A DNA stretch of 64,000 nt, taken from contig NZ_JAKZFC010000001.1 in NCBI RefSeq assembly GCF_022549215.1, positions 930,001-994,000 on the forward strand, given 5' to 3'. Below, in pieces: positions 23,214 to 31,691 of this stretch. Made by a program: the position numbers and the translations under genes. Source of the DNA: Solibacillus palustris. Its GTDB lineage: Bacteria > Bacillota > Bacilli > Bacillales_A > Planococcaceae. Position 1 is the stretch's first letter, and every line of letters starts with the position of its first letter. The notes beneath the pieces were generated by a model. That model was not told the origin of the DNA. It saw only the letters and a list, made by a program, of their open reading frames with translations, and made no database searches.

Positions 23214-23243
23214 GGAGAAAGCATTTTAAGGCTTTCTCCTTGA
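23214..23243 (-). terminator. Attenuator-like hairpin between liaH and liaF
   Basis: GGAGAAAGC (23214-23222) pairs with GCTTTCTCC (23231-23239). On the minus strand it is followed by ATTTTG, a weak T-run. It would let liaI-liaH be expressed more than liaFSR. Confidence 0.55.
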
Positions 23244-23300
23244 ACTTGATTCAGCAAAAATTTTTTGTACCAAAAGCAAAGCGACAGGTACAGAAGTCCT
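23244..23300 (+). repeat. Dispersed repeat headed by ACTTGATTCAGC, copy B
   Basis: It matches copy A at 3221-3280 through most of its length, ending with GCGACAGGTACAGAAGTCC. A CCACTTAAATAAGTGG hairpin follows directly. It sits between liaH and liaF, inside the operon. Confidence 0.6.
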
Positions 23301-23367
23301 CCACTTAAATAAGTGGGGGAGACTCTTAGTTTAGCTAAAGCGCTAGTATATTTGCTCTAGTATACCA

Positions 23368-23994
23368 TTATTTTGGTTGTTCGATTAGTTTTTGCTCTTT
23401 ATCTAATTGTGCTAAGCGCGCTTCAAATGATGTGACTTCATATTTACGCTCGATGTTTTGTGATAAGTCGTCAATATAGCTTGATAGCTCATCAAAATTA
23501 TCGGCATTATTTGTTGTTAACACTTTATCCATTTGATAGTTGGCACGTACGACATTTTCTTTACCCATTAATTGCAGTTGGCGTACTTTCATGTCTTTAA
23601 TTTTATGCTTCATTGTTTCGAATTTACGCTCAAGTGCGAAGTATTCGTTGTTTGCTGCATCAATACTTGTTAGTAATGCTTGTTTGCGTGTAGTATAGGC
23701 AGCTACTTCATCTTGTGCAAAGGCAATTAACTCAGCTTCTTCTGTGCTTTGAGCAAGTGTTAATTGTGATTCGCGTTTTTCAAGCATATCAATTGTTTGT
23801 GAAAATTGTACTTCTAACTCTTTTTTCAGTTGACCTTGGCGTGCCAGTAATTTACCTGTTTCTTCTGTTTGTTTCTCTGCTTCACGAATGTATTGGTTTA
23901 ACATTTTGATTGGATTTTTTTCTACCTTTTTATCGAATAATTCGTGTAAGTCTGCTTGAATTGAGTATTTGAACTTTGTTAATAAATTTTTCAT
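23368..23994 (-). CDS. liaH: PspA/IM30-family protein, LiaH-like
   Basis: A 208-residue, almost entirely coiled-coil protein of the PspA/IM30/Vipp1 family. It begins LLTKFKYSIQADLHELFDKKVEKNPIKMLNQYIREAEKQ, the typical N-terminal helix and DP-like turn. These proteins form large rings that support a damaged cytoplasmic membrane. It follows the LiaI-like gene by 17 bp, as liaIH do in B. subtilis, and the rest of the Lia system lies downstream. It is the probable main output of LiaR. Confidence 0.85.
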   Translation of the reverse strand: MKNLLTKFKYSIQADLHELFDKKVEKNPIKMLNQYIREAEKQTEETGKLLARQGQLKKELEVQFSQTIDMLEKRESQLTLAQSTEEAELIAFAQDEVAAYTTRKQALLTSIDAANNEYFALERKFETMKHKIKDMKVRQLQLMGKENVVRANYQMDKVLTTNNADNFDELSSYIDDLSQNIERKYEVTSFEARLAQLDKEQKLIEQPK

Positions 23995-24011
23995 TGTGCA
24001 TTCACTCCTTA

Positions 24012-24359
24012 TTATTTGTTTAAGTTAGCCCATTCGCGTTCGAAATTTGTAAACGGATCGTCATCTTTTTTAGAGAGAATTTCGACCTTTTCGTTATTAC
24101 GTGATTTGTAAATGTAGAATACAATTCCGATTGCGACTAAACCGATAAAGCCTGGGATGTTTGATAATGCGCTTATTAACCCAGCAAGTGCGACAACTAA
24201 GCTCATTACTTTTCCAAAAGTACTTGTGCTTTCTGTGTAATAATGTAAGCCTGCTGCAAGTAGTAAGCCTGATACTAGTAATCCGGCAACCGGTGCTAAT
24301 AAACCAAACGCGATAATCGCTGCTACAAAGCCTGCTGAATATAAGAAAAACTTCTTCAT
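24012..24359 (-). CDS. liaI: LiaI-like membrane protein
   Basis: A 115-residue protein with three hydrophobic segments between residues 5 and 88, then a charged cytosolic tail ending DPFTNFEREWANLNK. An F-x3-W tail of this kind occurs in LiaI and related proteins that tether PspA-family partners to the membrane. It is the first gene of the lia operon, behind a strong AAGGAGGAAC ribosome binding site. The family assignment rests on topology, tail and position next to a PspA-type gene. Confidence 0.7.
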   Translation of the reverse strand: MKKFFLYSAGFVAAIIAFGLLAPVAGLLVSGLLLAAGLHYYTESTSTFGKVMSLVVALAGLISALSNIPGFIGLVAIGIVFYIYKSRNNEKVEILSKKDDDPFTNFEREWANLNK

Positions 24360-24439
24360 TGTATTGTTCCTCCTTGTATTTGATGTCTTAATAGTACCGT
24401 GTATGCAACTCTTTCATAACGACCTGTAATTGTATTTTC

Positions 24440-24474
24440 ATCTAGGTCTAGAGGCTGAGGGTGTCTAAGTCTAA
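24440..24474 (-). promoter_or_regulatory. Repeated TAGAC motifs upstream of the lia operon
   Basis: On the minus strand this segment reads TTAGACTTAGAC, an 11-base gap, then TCTAGACCTAGAT. Three TAGAC units and a fourth TAGA are spaced in a regular way. It lies about 80-115 bp upstream of the liaI start, a suitable place for the LiaR activator. I could not match it to a published LiaR consensus. Confidence 0.4.
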
Positions 24475-24576
24475 ATTGTTCAAATTAAATATATAGAAAG
24501 ACTATTCTTTTTAGTGTATAATCCTTCATGGAGAGTTTTTCTCGGTACATAGGTAGCGGAGGAGGTTGGACAAGTA

Positions 24577-24795
24577 ATGACATGGGCATGGATTTTAGGT
24601 ATTATTATTGCTTTAATCGCGGGTGTTGCAATCGGTTTCTACGCAGCTCGTCAATATATGATGAAGTATTTAAAAGAGAACCCACCTATTAACGAACAAA
24701 TGATTCGTGTAATGATGGCACAAATGGGACGCAAACCATCTGAAAAGCAAGTACGTCAGATGATGTCGCAAATGAACAAATTCCAAGATAAATAA
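24577..24795 (+). CDS. yneF: UPF0154 family membrane protein YneF
   Basis: A 72-residue protein with one N-terminal membrane helix ([28 protein letters not shown]). The highly conserved family tail follows: [29 protein letters not shown]. This is the UPF0154/YneF family, widespread in Firmicutes and of unknown function. A GGAGGAGG ribosome binding site precedes the ATG by about ten bases. A TATAAT at the end of the upstream AT-rich stretch may be its promoter. The terminator at 24805 closes the unit. Confidence 0.9.
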   Translation: MTWAWILGIIIALIAGVAIGFYAARQYMMKYLKENPPINEQMIRVMMAQMGRKPSEKQVRQMMSQMNKFQDK

Positions 24796-24804
24796 TAAAA
24801 TGAC

Positions 24805-24847
24805 AACTACCAGTAGTGCTGATTGATGAGCTACTGGTAGTTTTTCT
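24805..24847 (+). terminator. Intrinsic terminator of yneF
   Basis: AACTACCAGTAG (24805-24816) pairs with CTACTGGTAGTT (24831-24842), followed by TTTTCTTTTT. Confidence 0.85.
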
Positions 24848-24936
24848 TTTTGTAACTAAAAGAATCTGAATATTCTATTGATTCAGTCTGAAAACTAGTC
24901 TAAGCTAGATACAGTATATTTTTGGAGGTTTTAGTG

Positions 24937-25410
24937 ATGGCGACTGAGAAAACAAATGTAGAGAGCTTCGATTTAGATCATACGAAAGTTGTTGCACCGT
25001 ATGTCCGTCTTGCTGGTACAAAACAAGGCGTAAAAGGTGACATTGTAACAAAATATGATATTCGTTTTAAACAACCAAATAAAGCACATATGGAAATGCC
25101 AGCGCTTCACTCATTAGAGCATTTAATGGCTGATCGCATTCGTAATCATAGCGACGCAGTAGTAGACCTGTCACCAATGGGCTGCCAAACAGGTTTTTAT
25201 GTATCATTCATCAACTATGATGACTATGAAGGAATTTTAACTATTTTAGAAAAAACAGCTCAAGATGTGTTAATGGCTACTTCAGTCCCAGCATGCAATG
25301 AGGTGCAATGCGGTTGGGCGGCGAGCCATAGTTTAGAGGGGGCACAGGCGTTAGCGAAAGAGTTTTTAGACAACCGTGCGGAATGGCATATCATCTTTAA
25401 TGAAGACTAA
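24937..25410 (+). CDS. luxS: S-ribosylhomocysteine lyase
   Basis: Cleaves S-ribosylhomocysteine to homocysteine and the autoinducer-2 precursor DPD. The start is ATG at 24937, eight bases after TTTGGAGG, giving 157 residues, the usual length. The metal site is HSLEH (His58, Glu61, His62) and Cys125 (in [12 protein letters not shown]). The catalytic Cys83 lies in MGCQTGFY. It is monocistronic, with a strong shared terminator downstream. Confidence 0.97.
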   Translation: MATEKTNVESFDLDHTKVVAPYVRLAGTKQGVKGDIVTKYDIRFKQPNKAHMEMPALHSLEHLMADRIRNHSDAVVDLSPMGCQTGFYVSFINYDDYEGILTILEKTAQDVLMATSVPACNEVQCGWAASHSLEGAQALAKEFLDNRAEWHIIFNED

Positions 25411-25455
25411 AAAAGCTGAACGTTACGATAATGAAATCGTAGCGTTCAGCTTTTA
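25411..25455. terminator. Bidirectional terminator between luxS and the hydrolase gene
   Basis: AAAAGCTGAACG (25411-25422) pairs with CGTTCAGCTTTT (25443-25454), with a further inner ACGAT/ATCGT stem. Confidence 0.85.
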
Positions 25456-25456
25456 T

Positions 25457-26410
25457 TTATGATAATGTGTCCGTTTCATCGCGGTAAGCAGGTACAAAAT
25501 CATGTAGAAACTTTGCGACTTCTTGTTCATAATCATCGGGATTTTCATTAAATGACTTCGCATGCGGCCCTTGATCAAATAATTTAAGTCTTTTTGGCTC
25601 AGGTTTTGCTTCGTATAATTCCTCGGCCATTCTAGAAGGAATGAAATCGTCCGGTGTACTGTGGATGAACAATACAGGCTTCTCAATATGTTTGACAGCA
25701 TCGACTGGCATTATTTCTTTTACGGAGTAGCCATCTCGAATACGCATGAAAAAATCTGCGAATGAAATCGTATATTTGGCATCAATCTTTACCGTATTTT
25801 CAAAAATCTCCTTTAACAAAGCGGGGAAGTTTGAAAAGGCACAATCCGAAATATAGAAGTCCGCATCGTCAGCAATTGACCCCGCATATAGTAACGTTGT
25901 CGCAGCGCCCATGGATTCACCGTGAATACCTAAAATTCCATCAGGACCAATTTCTTCACGTACTTTGTCAACAACAGCTTGTAAATCAAATTTTTCATAA
26001 TGCCCATAGCTCGTCGTTTTTCCTTCTGATTCGCCATGACGACGATGGTCATATACAACCGCGTTAAAACCAAGATGTTCAAACATACGGGCATAGCGCA
26101 TCGAATTGATTTTGTTTTCTGTAACGCCATGACAGATGATCACTGTATTTTTCGTTTCTAACGGTTTTAAAAAAATGCCTCTTATCATATAGCCGTTTGG
26201 TGATTCGATTGATAGTATTTCTTTTGGACAGCCTTCATACCATACTTCATCAAAACGTTTTGATGAAATTTCACGTTCTAAAATGAACGCATCGTCCTTT
26301 TTCTTAATGTACATAATGCGGTTTGTCATTACAACACCTGTTACCGTTGTCGCAGCGGCAAGTAATGTTGTCACAATACTTCCAGATAAAAATAACGTCC
26401 GTTTTTTCAT
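25457..26410 (-). CDS. Membrane-anchored alpha/beta hydrolase (YqkD-like)
   Basis: A 317-residue hydrolase. An N-terminal signal anchor (about 5-30) is followed by the alpha/beta fold. Its HG motif is IICHGVTENK, the nucleophile elbow is GESMG near residue 170, the acid is likely in HSTPDDFIP near 257, and the His is in QGPHAKSF near 288. It resembles B. subtilis YqkD, and the yqkE- and yqkF-like genes and nudF follow nearby as they do in B. subtilis. The substrate is unknown; such proteins are esterases or peptidase-like. An AGGGAGTG ribosome binding site precedes the ATG. Confidence 0.82.
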   Translation of the reverse strand: MKKRTLFLSGSIVTTLLAAATTVTGVVMTNRIMYIKKKDDAFILEREISSKRFDEVWYEGCPKEILSIESPNGYMIRGIFLKPLETKNTVIICHGVTENKINSMRYARMFEHLGFNAVVYDHRRHGESEGKTTSYGHYEKFDLQAVVDKVREEIGPDGILGIHGESMGAATTLLYAGSIADDADFYISDCAFSNFPALLKEIFENTVKIDAKYTISFADFFMRIRDGYSVKEIMPVDAVKHIEKPVLFIHSTPDDFIPSRMAEELYEAKPEPKRLKLFDQGPHAKSFNENPDDYEQEVAKFLHDFVPAYRDETDTLS

Positions 26411-26583
26411 ATGAAGTCACTCCCTTGATAATTTTATTATTCAATGAACTCCGAACAGAAATCAACTAAAATGTACCAAAAAATGCTAGTAAACTTTGGT
26501 GTTAAAAATGGAAAATGTTTGATAGAATTTTTACTAAGCAACATTGTTTGCTATGGGGTGGAGTATGAAAGGGGAACGGATTT

Positions 26584-27765
26584 ATGACACAAGAAGTAGT
26601 AATTGTAAGTGCAGTACGTACCGCAATTGGTGCGTTCCAAGGAACATTAAAAGATATTGCAGCACCAACATTAGGTAGTATCGTTATAAAAGAAGCTTTA
26701 CAACGAATTAAATTAGAACCAGCACTTGTTGATGAAGTCATTATGGGTAATGTACTAGCAGCAGGCACAGGTCAAAATCCAGCGCGACAGGCGAGTATGC
26801 AAGCGGGAATGCCATCTGCTGTACCCGCTATGACGATTAATAAAGTATGTGGATCAGGCTTAAAGGCAGTCCATTTAGCTGCGCAGGCAATTTTAGCAGG
26901 AGATGCAGAAATCGTTGTCGCAGGTGGCTTTGAAAATATGAGCCAGGCACCCTATGTTATGCAAAATGCGCGAGAAGGCTTCCGAATGGGCGACCAAAAA
27001 ATTATTGATACAATGATTAAGGATGGTTTATGGTGCGCATTTAACGATTACCATATGGGCATTACTGCTGAAAATTTATGCGATAAATATGACATAACGC
27101 GTGATGAACAAGATGCATTTGCAGCACGCTCACAACAACGAGCGGCACAGGCAATTGCAGATGGGAAGTTTGCACAGGAAATCGTACCAGTTGAAATTCC
27201 TCAGCGTAAAGGGGAGCCGATTGTATTTGCGCAAGATGAATATGTGAAATCTGGCACAACAGCTGAAAAATTAGGTAGCTTACGTCCAGCATTTAAAAAA
27301 GATGGTTCGGTAACAGCTGGAAACGCATCTGGGATTAATGACGGCGCGGCTGCAGTTGTTGTTATGTCTAAGCAACGTGCATTTGAGCTCGGCATTAAAC
27401 CAATGGCAACCCTTGTTGCAAACGCAAGTGCAGGGGTAGATCCGTCAATTATGGGCATTGGTCCGGTTCAGGCAGTAAAAAAAGCTTTAGCAAAAGCAAA
27501 TTTAACACTAGACGAAGTAGATTTAATTGAAGCGAACGAAGCATTTGCAGCACAATCAATTGCTGTGGATCGCGAATTAGCATTCAATCATGATAAACTA
27601 AATGTTAATGGCGGTGCGATTGCGCTTGGACACCCTATTGGAGCAAGCGGTGCACGTATTTTAGTAACGCTTTTACACGAAATGCAAAAGCAAGGCGCAA
27701 ACTATGGTTTAGCCACACTATGCATTGGTGGTGGTCAAGGGGTAGCAACAATCGTACAACGTTAA
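26584..27765 (+). CDS. Acetyl-CoA C-acetyltransferase (thiolase)
   Basis: A 393-residue thiolase, joining two acetyl-CoA or cleaving 3-ketoacyl-CoA. Acyl-accepting Cys89 lies in [12 protein letters not shown], the His of [17 protein letters not shown] near 349, and the second Cys in LCIGGGQG near 379. Full length with a GGGGAACGG ribosome binding site. The DUF3886 gene follows after 21 bp. No other fatty-acid or butanoate genes are nearby, so a biosynthetic or degradative direction cannot be told. Candidate names are mmgA, yhfS or thlA. Confidence 0.93.
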   Translation: MTQEVVIVSAVRTAIGAFQGTLKDIAAPTLGSIVIKEALQRIKLEPALVDEVIMGNVLAAGTGQNPARQASMQAGMPSAVPAMTINKVCGSGLKAVHLAAQAILAGDAEIVVAGGFENMSQAPYVMQNAREGFRMGDQKIIDTMIKDGLWCAFNDYHMGITAENLCDKYDITRDEQDAFAARSQQRAAQAIADGKFAQEIVPVEIPQRKGEPIVFAQDEYVKSGTTAEKLGSLRPAFKKDGSVTAGNASGINDGAAAVVVMSKQRAFELGIKPMATLVANASAGVDPSIMGIGPVQAVKKALAKANLTLDEVDLIEANEAFAAQSIAVDRELAFNHDKLNVNGGAIALGHPIGASGARILVTLLHEMQKQGANYGLATLCIGGGQGVATIVQR

Positions 27766-27786
27766 CAAATGAAAAAGGTGAGTACA

Positions 27787-28041
27787 ATGGCAAAAAAGAA
27801 ACAACAACGTCAAACTTCAGAATTTGAATTACCAAAAGAAAAAGCTGCAACATTAGCCGATCAACTAGGTGGAGATGTACTAGCAAAATTAAAAGCGGCG
27901 AAGCAGGAAATGGTTGCCGATGAGCAAGCAAAAGAGGAAGAACGTATTGCAAAAGCGAAGTTCGAGAAAAAGCAACGCGAAAAAAATATGAGCTTTGAAG
28001 AATTATTAAACCAATTCGGTGACCAAGGCTCGAAATTTTAA
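27787..28041 (+). CDS. DUF3886 family protein (YqkE-like)
   Basis: An 84-residue hydrophilic, coiled-coil-rich protein. The start ATG at 27787 lies behind AAAAGGTGAG; an in-frame ATG 18 bases upstream lacks a good site. The order is MAKKKQQRQ, then ATLADQLGGDVLAKLKAAKQEM, a run of charged AKEEERIAKAKFEKKQREK and finally MSFEELLNQF. This matches DUF3886 (B. subtilis YqkE). Function is unknown. It lies between YqkD-like and YqkF-like genes, as in B. subtilis. Confidence 0.78.
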   Translation: MAKKKQQRQTSEFELPKEKAATLADQLGGDVLAKLKAAKQEMVADEQAKEEERIAKAKFEKKQREKNMSFEELLNQFGDQGSKF

Positions 28042-28065
28042 CGAAAAAAGGATTATCGCCAAATT

Positions 28066-28290
28066 ATAGGGGTGACAATTTGTAATAGGTATGCAAGTTG
28101 ATTGGAATGAAGGGGAGGCGAGTGTAGCTGACGGCTAACGCCTTTCGCTACAGAGCAAAGCTTCCTACGGGAACAGCAAATGTCTATTTGCGACGAAAGC
28201 AAAGCGACAGGAGCACGACGCCTGAGACGTTCGTGTAAGGCCGTGCCCACGGAAAGCGTCCGACCCGTAATGGAAATCTCACACGATTTA
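28066..28290. repeat. Intergenic repeat-like GC-richer element
   Basis: This segment in the 291-bp gap is GC-richer than its surroundings. It carries GGGAGGCGAGTGTAGCTGACGG, an AAGCAAAGCGACAGG core shared with the repeat at 23244-23300, CGCCTGAGACG and GGAAAGCGTCCG. I recognise the GGAAAGCGTCCG style from intergenic repeats of Bacillus relatives. Only one copy is in this window. No gene is seen. Confidence 0.45.
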
Positions 28291-28304
28291 TGGTGATGGG
28301 CCAA

Positions 28305-28342
28305 AAAAAGGTAGTGCTGAAAAAAATCAGCGCTACCTTTTT
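28305..28342. terminator. Bidirectional terminator
   Basis: AAAGGTAGTGCTGA (28307-28320) pairs with TCAGCGCTACCTTT (28327-28340), with A- and T-runs on both sides. Confidence 0.85.
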
Positions 28343-28809
28343 ACATAATGATACATAACAAGAATGAGTTTTGCGATGAGTAAAAATGTCAATGCGCCAC
28401 TCGCGTCTAACATAACATCATCCACAACACCTATTCGTCCAGGTATCATGCTTTGGCGATATTCATCTAAACTTGCAATGACCACAACGCTTATAAAGCT
28501 AAGTATCATTGGAAATCGCCATTTTAACCGATTGTAAAAGCTAAATAAAATTAGTGCTAAAAGCCCGTACCCAAAGAAATGAGTACCTTTACGAATCAAA
28601 AATTCAACAAATTTAAAATAACCTTTCGTCTCAACGGAAACAATGCTACCCCAATAATGAAACTGGAGCTGACTAAGCCAATGCTCTAACGGTTTATCCT
28701 GTAAAACATCTTGCAGGAAGGGAAGAAGTGATTGCTGTTCGTAACTCATGTTCGACATGATGGCGACAACAATCAAACCAGTCACTACGAAAAAAATCGA
28801 TTTTCTCAT
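28333..28809 (-). CDS. VanZ family membrane protein
   Basis: A 158-residue membrane protein with four hydrophobic segments. VanZ family marks are the KGTHFFGYGLLALIL segment near 75-89 and ASLDEYRQSMIPGRIGVVDDVMLDASGA near 113-140. VanZ proteins are linked to glycopeptide tolerance in some hosts, but most chromosomal ones have no known role. The start overlaps the stop of the aldo/keto reductase gene (ATGA), so the two are coupled. Confidence 0.85.
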   Translation of the reverse strand: MRKSIFFVVTGLIVVAIMSNMSYEQQSLLPFLQDVLQDKPLEHWLSQLQFHYWGSIVSVETKGYFKFVEFLIRKGTHFFGYGLLALILFSFYNRLKWRFPMILSFISVVVIASLDEYRQSMIPGRIGVVDDVMLDASGALTFLLIAKLILVMYHYVKR

Positions 28810-29696
28810 CGGTGATCCGTATAACGGTCCTGACGCGTATAATGAGCCAATTGATAGATATTGTCGATTGATTGAGCTTTTTCATACGCTGCTAAGTTTT
28901 GCTGCAATTGCTGTATCGTACGAGCACCAATAACGGTTGAACTAACTGCACTATATTGCAAGTTAAACGCAATTGCCGCTGCATGTACATCTCCGTAAAG
29001 TGCTTCAATTTTTTCTAAAAGTAATGTTGCCTGTGCTTCATCGTAGCTCATAAATGGTTTTAAGCGTTTACGCCATTCATTTGTTAAGAGCCCTTTTGCG
29101 ACAGAGCCGCGCGTCACTACAGAAGCTCCATTCTGCTCGATTTGCTCGAAAAACTCACTTGCACGCTCATCAAGAATGTTAAATTGCATCATATTGCTTA
29201 TCGCAGCGCTATTTTGTAAAAATGGTACGAAAACGTTAGGACGAATTGATGAAATCCCGTATTCACGAATTAACCCTTCTTTTTTTAACCCTTCAAATGT
29301 ATCGATAATTTCTTCCCAATTATCATCTAGTGTGCCGCCATGTAGCTGATAGACGTCAATATAATCTGTTTGCAAGCGACGTAAGCTATCTCGCACAGCC
29401 TTGTTAATATAGCTTGCTGACGTATCCCAGCACCAGCTATCCTTGCCGTCTTGCCAGCGATTACCTACTTTTGTTGCTATAATAATGTTGTTACGGTGCG
29501 CTTTCAATGCTTCACCTACAACCTTTTCATTTTCTCCACGGTCATATAAATCAGCTGTATCAAAATAATTAATACCTGCATCGATTGCGGTATCAATGAC
29601 TTGCTTGGCTTCCTGAGCGATAGGAGGAAGAGACATACAGCCTAGACTGACTTCTGAAATTTTGATTGCGCTATTTCCTAAAGTACGATTTTTCAT
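28806..29696 (-). CDS. Aldo/keto reductase (YqkF-like)
   Basis: A 296-residue TIM-barrel NAD(P)H oxidoreductase. The catalytic tetrad is visible: Asp46 and Tyr51 in YFDTADLYDRG, Lys76 in IATKVGNR, and a His in VYQLHGG near 118. The fold signature RTLGNSAIKISEVSLG opens the protein. It is like B. subtilis YqkF and lies in the same neighbourhood next to nudF, with which it is divergent. The substrate is unknown. An AGAGGTGTTCC ribosome binding site precedes the ATG. Confidence 0.88.
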   Translation of the reverse strand: MKNRTLGNSAIKISEVSLGCMSLPPIAQEAKQVIDTAIDAGINYFDTADLYDRGENEKVVGEALKAHRNNIIIATKVGNRWQDGKDSWCWDTSASYINKAVRDSLRRLQTDYIDVYQLHGGTLDDNWEEIIDTFEGLKKEGLIREYGISSIRPNVFVPFLQNSAAISNMMQFNILDERASEFFEQIEQNGASVVTRGSVAKGLLTNEWRKRLKPFMSYDEAQATLLLEKIEALYGDVHAAAIAFNLQYSAVSSTVIGARTIQQLQQNLAAYEKAQSIDNIYQLAHYTRQDRYTDHR

Positions 29697-29784
29697 TGGA
29701 ACACCTCTATCATTTCTTTATTTTAGAATTTCCATTTCTAATGGTACAATGAAAACAAGTTGCAGAACAAGTGGAGGCGATATG

Positions 29785-30324
29785 ATGAATAAGTTTGAAG
29801 AGCGCACAATCCAATCAACTCCTATTTTTAATGGGAAAGTAATTTCATTAAAGGTGGATGATGTGACATTGCCAAACGGGGCTACATCAAAGCGAGAAAT
29901 TATAAATCATCCAGGCGCAGTTGCAGTCATTGCGATTACTGAGGATAATAAATTACTTCTAGTGGAACAATATCGAAAAGCATTAGAGCGTTCCATTATC
30001 GAAATTCCAGCAGGCAAGCTCGAAAAGGGCGAGATGCCAATTATGACAGCACGTCGCGAACTAGAAGAAGAGACAGGCTATACAACAGACGACCTAACAT
30101 TTGTCCAAGCGTTTGCAACCTCTCCTGGTTTTGCAGACGAAATTATTCATATTTATGTTGCAAAAAATTTAACAAAATTAGAAGTCGCAGCAGAGCTCGA
30201 TGAAGATGAATTTGTTGAGTTAATGGAAGTTACCGTACAAGAGGCTGAGGCAATGGTCGCAGATGAGCGCATTTATGATGCCAAAACGGCCTTTGCAATT
30301 CTTTGGATGAAATTACAACAATAA
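29785..30324 (+). CDS. nudF: ADP-ribose pyrophosphatase (Nudix)
   Basis: A 179-residue Nudix hydrolase that splits ADP-ribose into AMP and ribose-5-phosphate. The Nudix box is complete: GKLEKGEMPIMTARRELEEETGY (G-x5-E-x7-REUxEExGU). The EQYRKALERSIIEIPAG segment upstream is typical of the ADPRase group. A double ATG (29782 and 29785) follows GTGGAGGCG; the second is better spaced. Longer frames upstream lack start signals. The order nudF then SpoIIM-like and fur follows B. subtilis. Confidence 0.9.
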   Translation: MNKFEERTIQSTPIFNGKVISLKVDDVTLPNGATSKREIINHPGAVAVIAITEDNKLLLVEQYRKALERSIIEIPAGKLEKGEMPIMTARRELEEETGYTTDDLTFVQAFATSPGFADEIIHIYVAKNLTKLEVAAELDEDEFVELMEVTVQEAEAMVADERIYDAKTAFAILWMKLQQ

Positions 30325-30383
30325 AAAATAATGCATACCGTCTGTCAATCTGCATAAGTTGTATGGACAAGGGGGCGGTCTGT

Positions 30384-30893
30384 GTGCGAAATTATTTAAC
30401 AATTCAATACACATCGATGATTGTCATATGTTTTATATGTGGTGTATTGTGTTATCAACTATTTGAAATGGCTCAAATCAAGCAAGTGATTACAATTTTT
30501 GATCAACGATTGTTATCATTGGAAAAGCCTACAATCTTTTGGAATGTAGTTCCTTTTCTTGTGAGCATAATTATTGTATTATTCTTTTCAACACATCAAT
30601 ATTTAGCAAAAATAGCACTCATTTTTATTGCTATAAAAATGACATTTTTAGGACTGAGCTCTGTTTTTTTATTAGTGCAGCATGATTCTATAAAAATGTA
30701 CGCGTATTGGTGGTTTCCGTTTCAGTTGTTGTATGGTATTTTACTAATCATGCTTTATGAAGTGATGAAACGCCAACAATCTAGTAGGGCACTTAAACGG
30801 ACATTACCTTATAATAGAGTGCTTATTTTATTATTTGTGTTTGTTTTGATAGGGGCTTTAGAAAATTTCGCAATAACTTACTTATTTAAATAA
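30384..30893 (+). CDS. Integral membrane protein, possibly SpoIIM-like
   Basis: A 169-residue protein with five hydrophobic segments. The start is a GTG at 30384, eight bases after AAGGGGG; longer in-frame forms extend back into nudF. An N-terminal helix (TIQYTSMIVICFICGVLCYQLFE) is followed by a polar stretch and then four more helices, with LIGALENFAITYL near the end. Topology, size and position between nudF and fur resemble SpoIIM, but sequence similarity by eye is weak. SpoIIM acts in septal peptidoglycan hydrolysis during engulfment. Confidence 0.5.
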   Translation: MRNYLTIQYTSMIVICFICGVLCYQLFEMAQIKQVITIFDQRLLSLEKPTIFWNVVPFLVSIIIVLFFSTHQYLAKIALIFIAIKMTFLGLSSVFLLVQHDSIKMYAYWWFPFQLLYGILLIMLYEVMKRQQSSRALKRTLPYNRVLILLFVFVLIGALENFAITYLFK

Positions 30894-30902
30894 ATCATTG
30901 TC

Positions 30903-30932
30903 TTGTAATAAGATTTAGACATTTGGTATAAT
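30903..30932 (+). promoter_or_regulatory. Sigma-A promoter of fur
   Basis: TTGTAA (30903-30908) and TATAAT (30927-30932) are separated by 18 bases. The start codon of fur is 27 bp downstream, after TAGGAGGG. Confidence 0.65.
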
Positions 30933-30958
30933 GGAGTGAGTTTAGGAGGGCGTCACAT

Positions 30959-31423
30959 ATGGAGAGCCGAATTGATCGAATTAAAAAGCAACTGCATAGT
31001 GCGAGCTATAAGCTGACGCCACAGCGAGAAGCGACAGTAGCGGTATTACTTGAGCATGAGGAAGATCATTTAAGTGCTGAAGATGTTTACTTATTAGTAA
31101 AAGAAAAAGCACCTGAAATTGGTTTAGCAACAGTGTATCGTACGTTAGAGCTTCTAACAGAGCTGAAAATCGTCGATAAAATTAACTTTGGTGATGGTGT
31201 ATCTCGTTATGATTTACGTCAGGAAGGTGCAAAGCATTTCCACCACCATTTAGTTTGTATCGAATGTGGCGCAGTAGATGAAATTCAAGAAGATTTATTA
31301 GAAGATGTAGAAGCAATCGTGGAAAAACGCTGGAACTTTATGATTAAAGATCACCGCCTAACATTCCATGGAATTTGTTGGCGTTGTCACGATAATAGTG
31401 ATGACTCTGGAGAAGACAAATAG
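30959..31423 (+). CDS. fur: Ferric uptake regulator
   Basis: A 154-residue Fur-family repressor. Winged helix with EIGLATVYRTLELLTELKIV, then the metal site HFHHHLVC at about 92-99, with CxxC at Cys99/102 (VCIECG), and a second pair ICWRC near 141. By position between nudF and xerD it corresponds to B. subtilis fur. The His-rich spacing and lack of PerR-specific neighbours support Fur. The other Fur-family gene in the window (5708) is Zur. Confidence 0.85.
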   Translation: MESRIDRIKKQLHSASYKLTPQREATVAVLLEHEEDHLSAEDVYLLVKEKAPEIGLATVYRTLELLTELKIVDKINFGDGVSRYDLRQEGAKHFHHHLVCIECGAVDEIQEDLLEDVEAIVEKRWNFMIKDHRLTFHGICWRCHDNSDDSGEDK

Positions 31424-31440
31424 TAATCTATGATCAAAAA

Positions 31441-31647
31441 AGGGGGTGTCCGAGAAGTGATTCTGGGACACCTCCTTTGCGCTGAGGATGGAGGCCAGCA
31501 CGATGCTGGTCATGAATACGTTGTCACACGATGTGACGGTTTTAGCATTCGTTCCTATTTCGACCACCGCAGAAGCACCGCCTGCAGCGGATAATTAATA
31601 CACGAACGAAGAAATGCGCGAGAAGTATTTACTTTTCGCGCAGCCTT
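31441..31647 (+). repeat. Hairpin-ended intergenic repeat, copy 1
   Basis: This is the reverse-orientation partner of 59397-59548. From the left: GGGGTGTCC, a TGTCC.AGAA/TTCT.GGACA hairpin, TTTGCG.CGAGGATGG, a private segment of about 55 bases with two small hairpins, TATTTCGACCACC, then GCACCGCCTGCAGCGG, TAATTAATACACGAACGAAG, and a final AAGTATTTACTTTTCGCGC hairpin followed by a T-run. It fills the space between the convergent genes fur and the CNNM gene. It probably also acts as a terminator. Confidence 0.8.
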
Positions 31648-31691
31648 TTTTTCTGCTTAAATATTGTTAGCAGGGAATAGGTGAAAAAAAT

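Noticed and set aside
28042-28332. Small gene or structured regulatory RNA in the gap before the VanZ gene
   Set aside because: Composition and motifs fit an intergenic repeat; no open frame with a start signal and no known riboswitch core.
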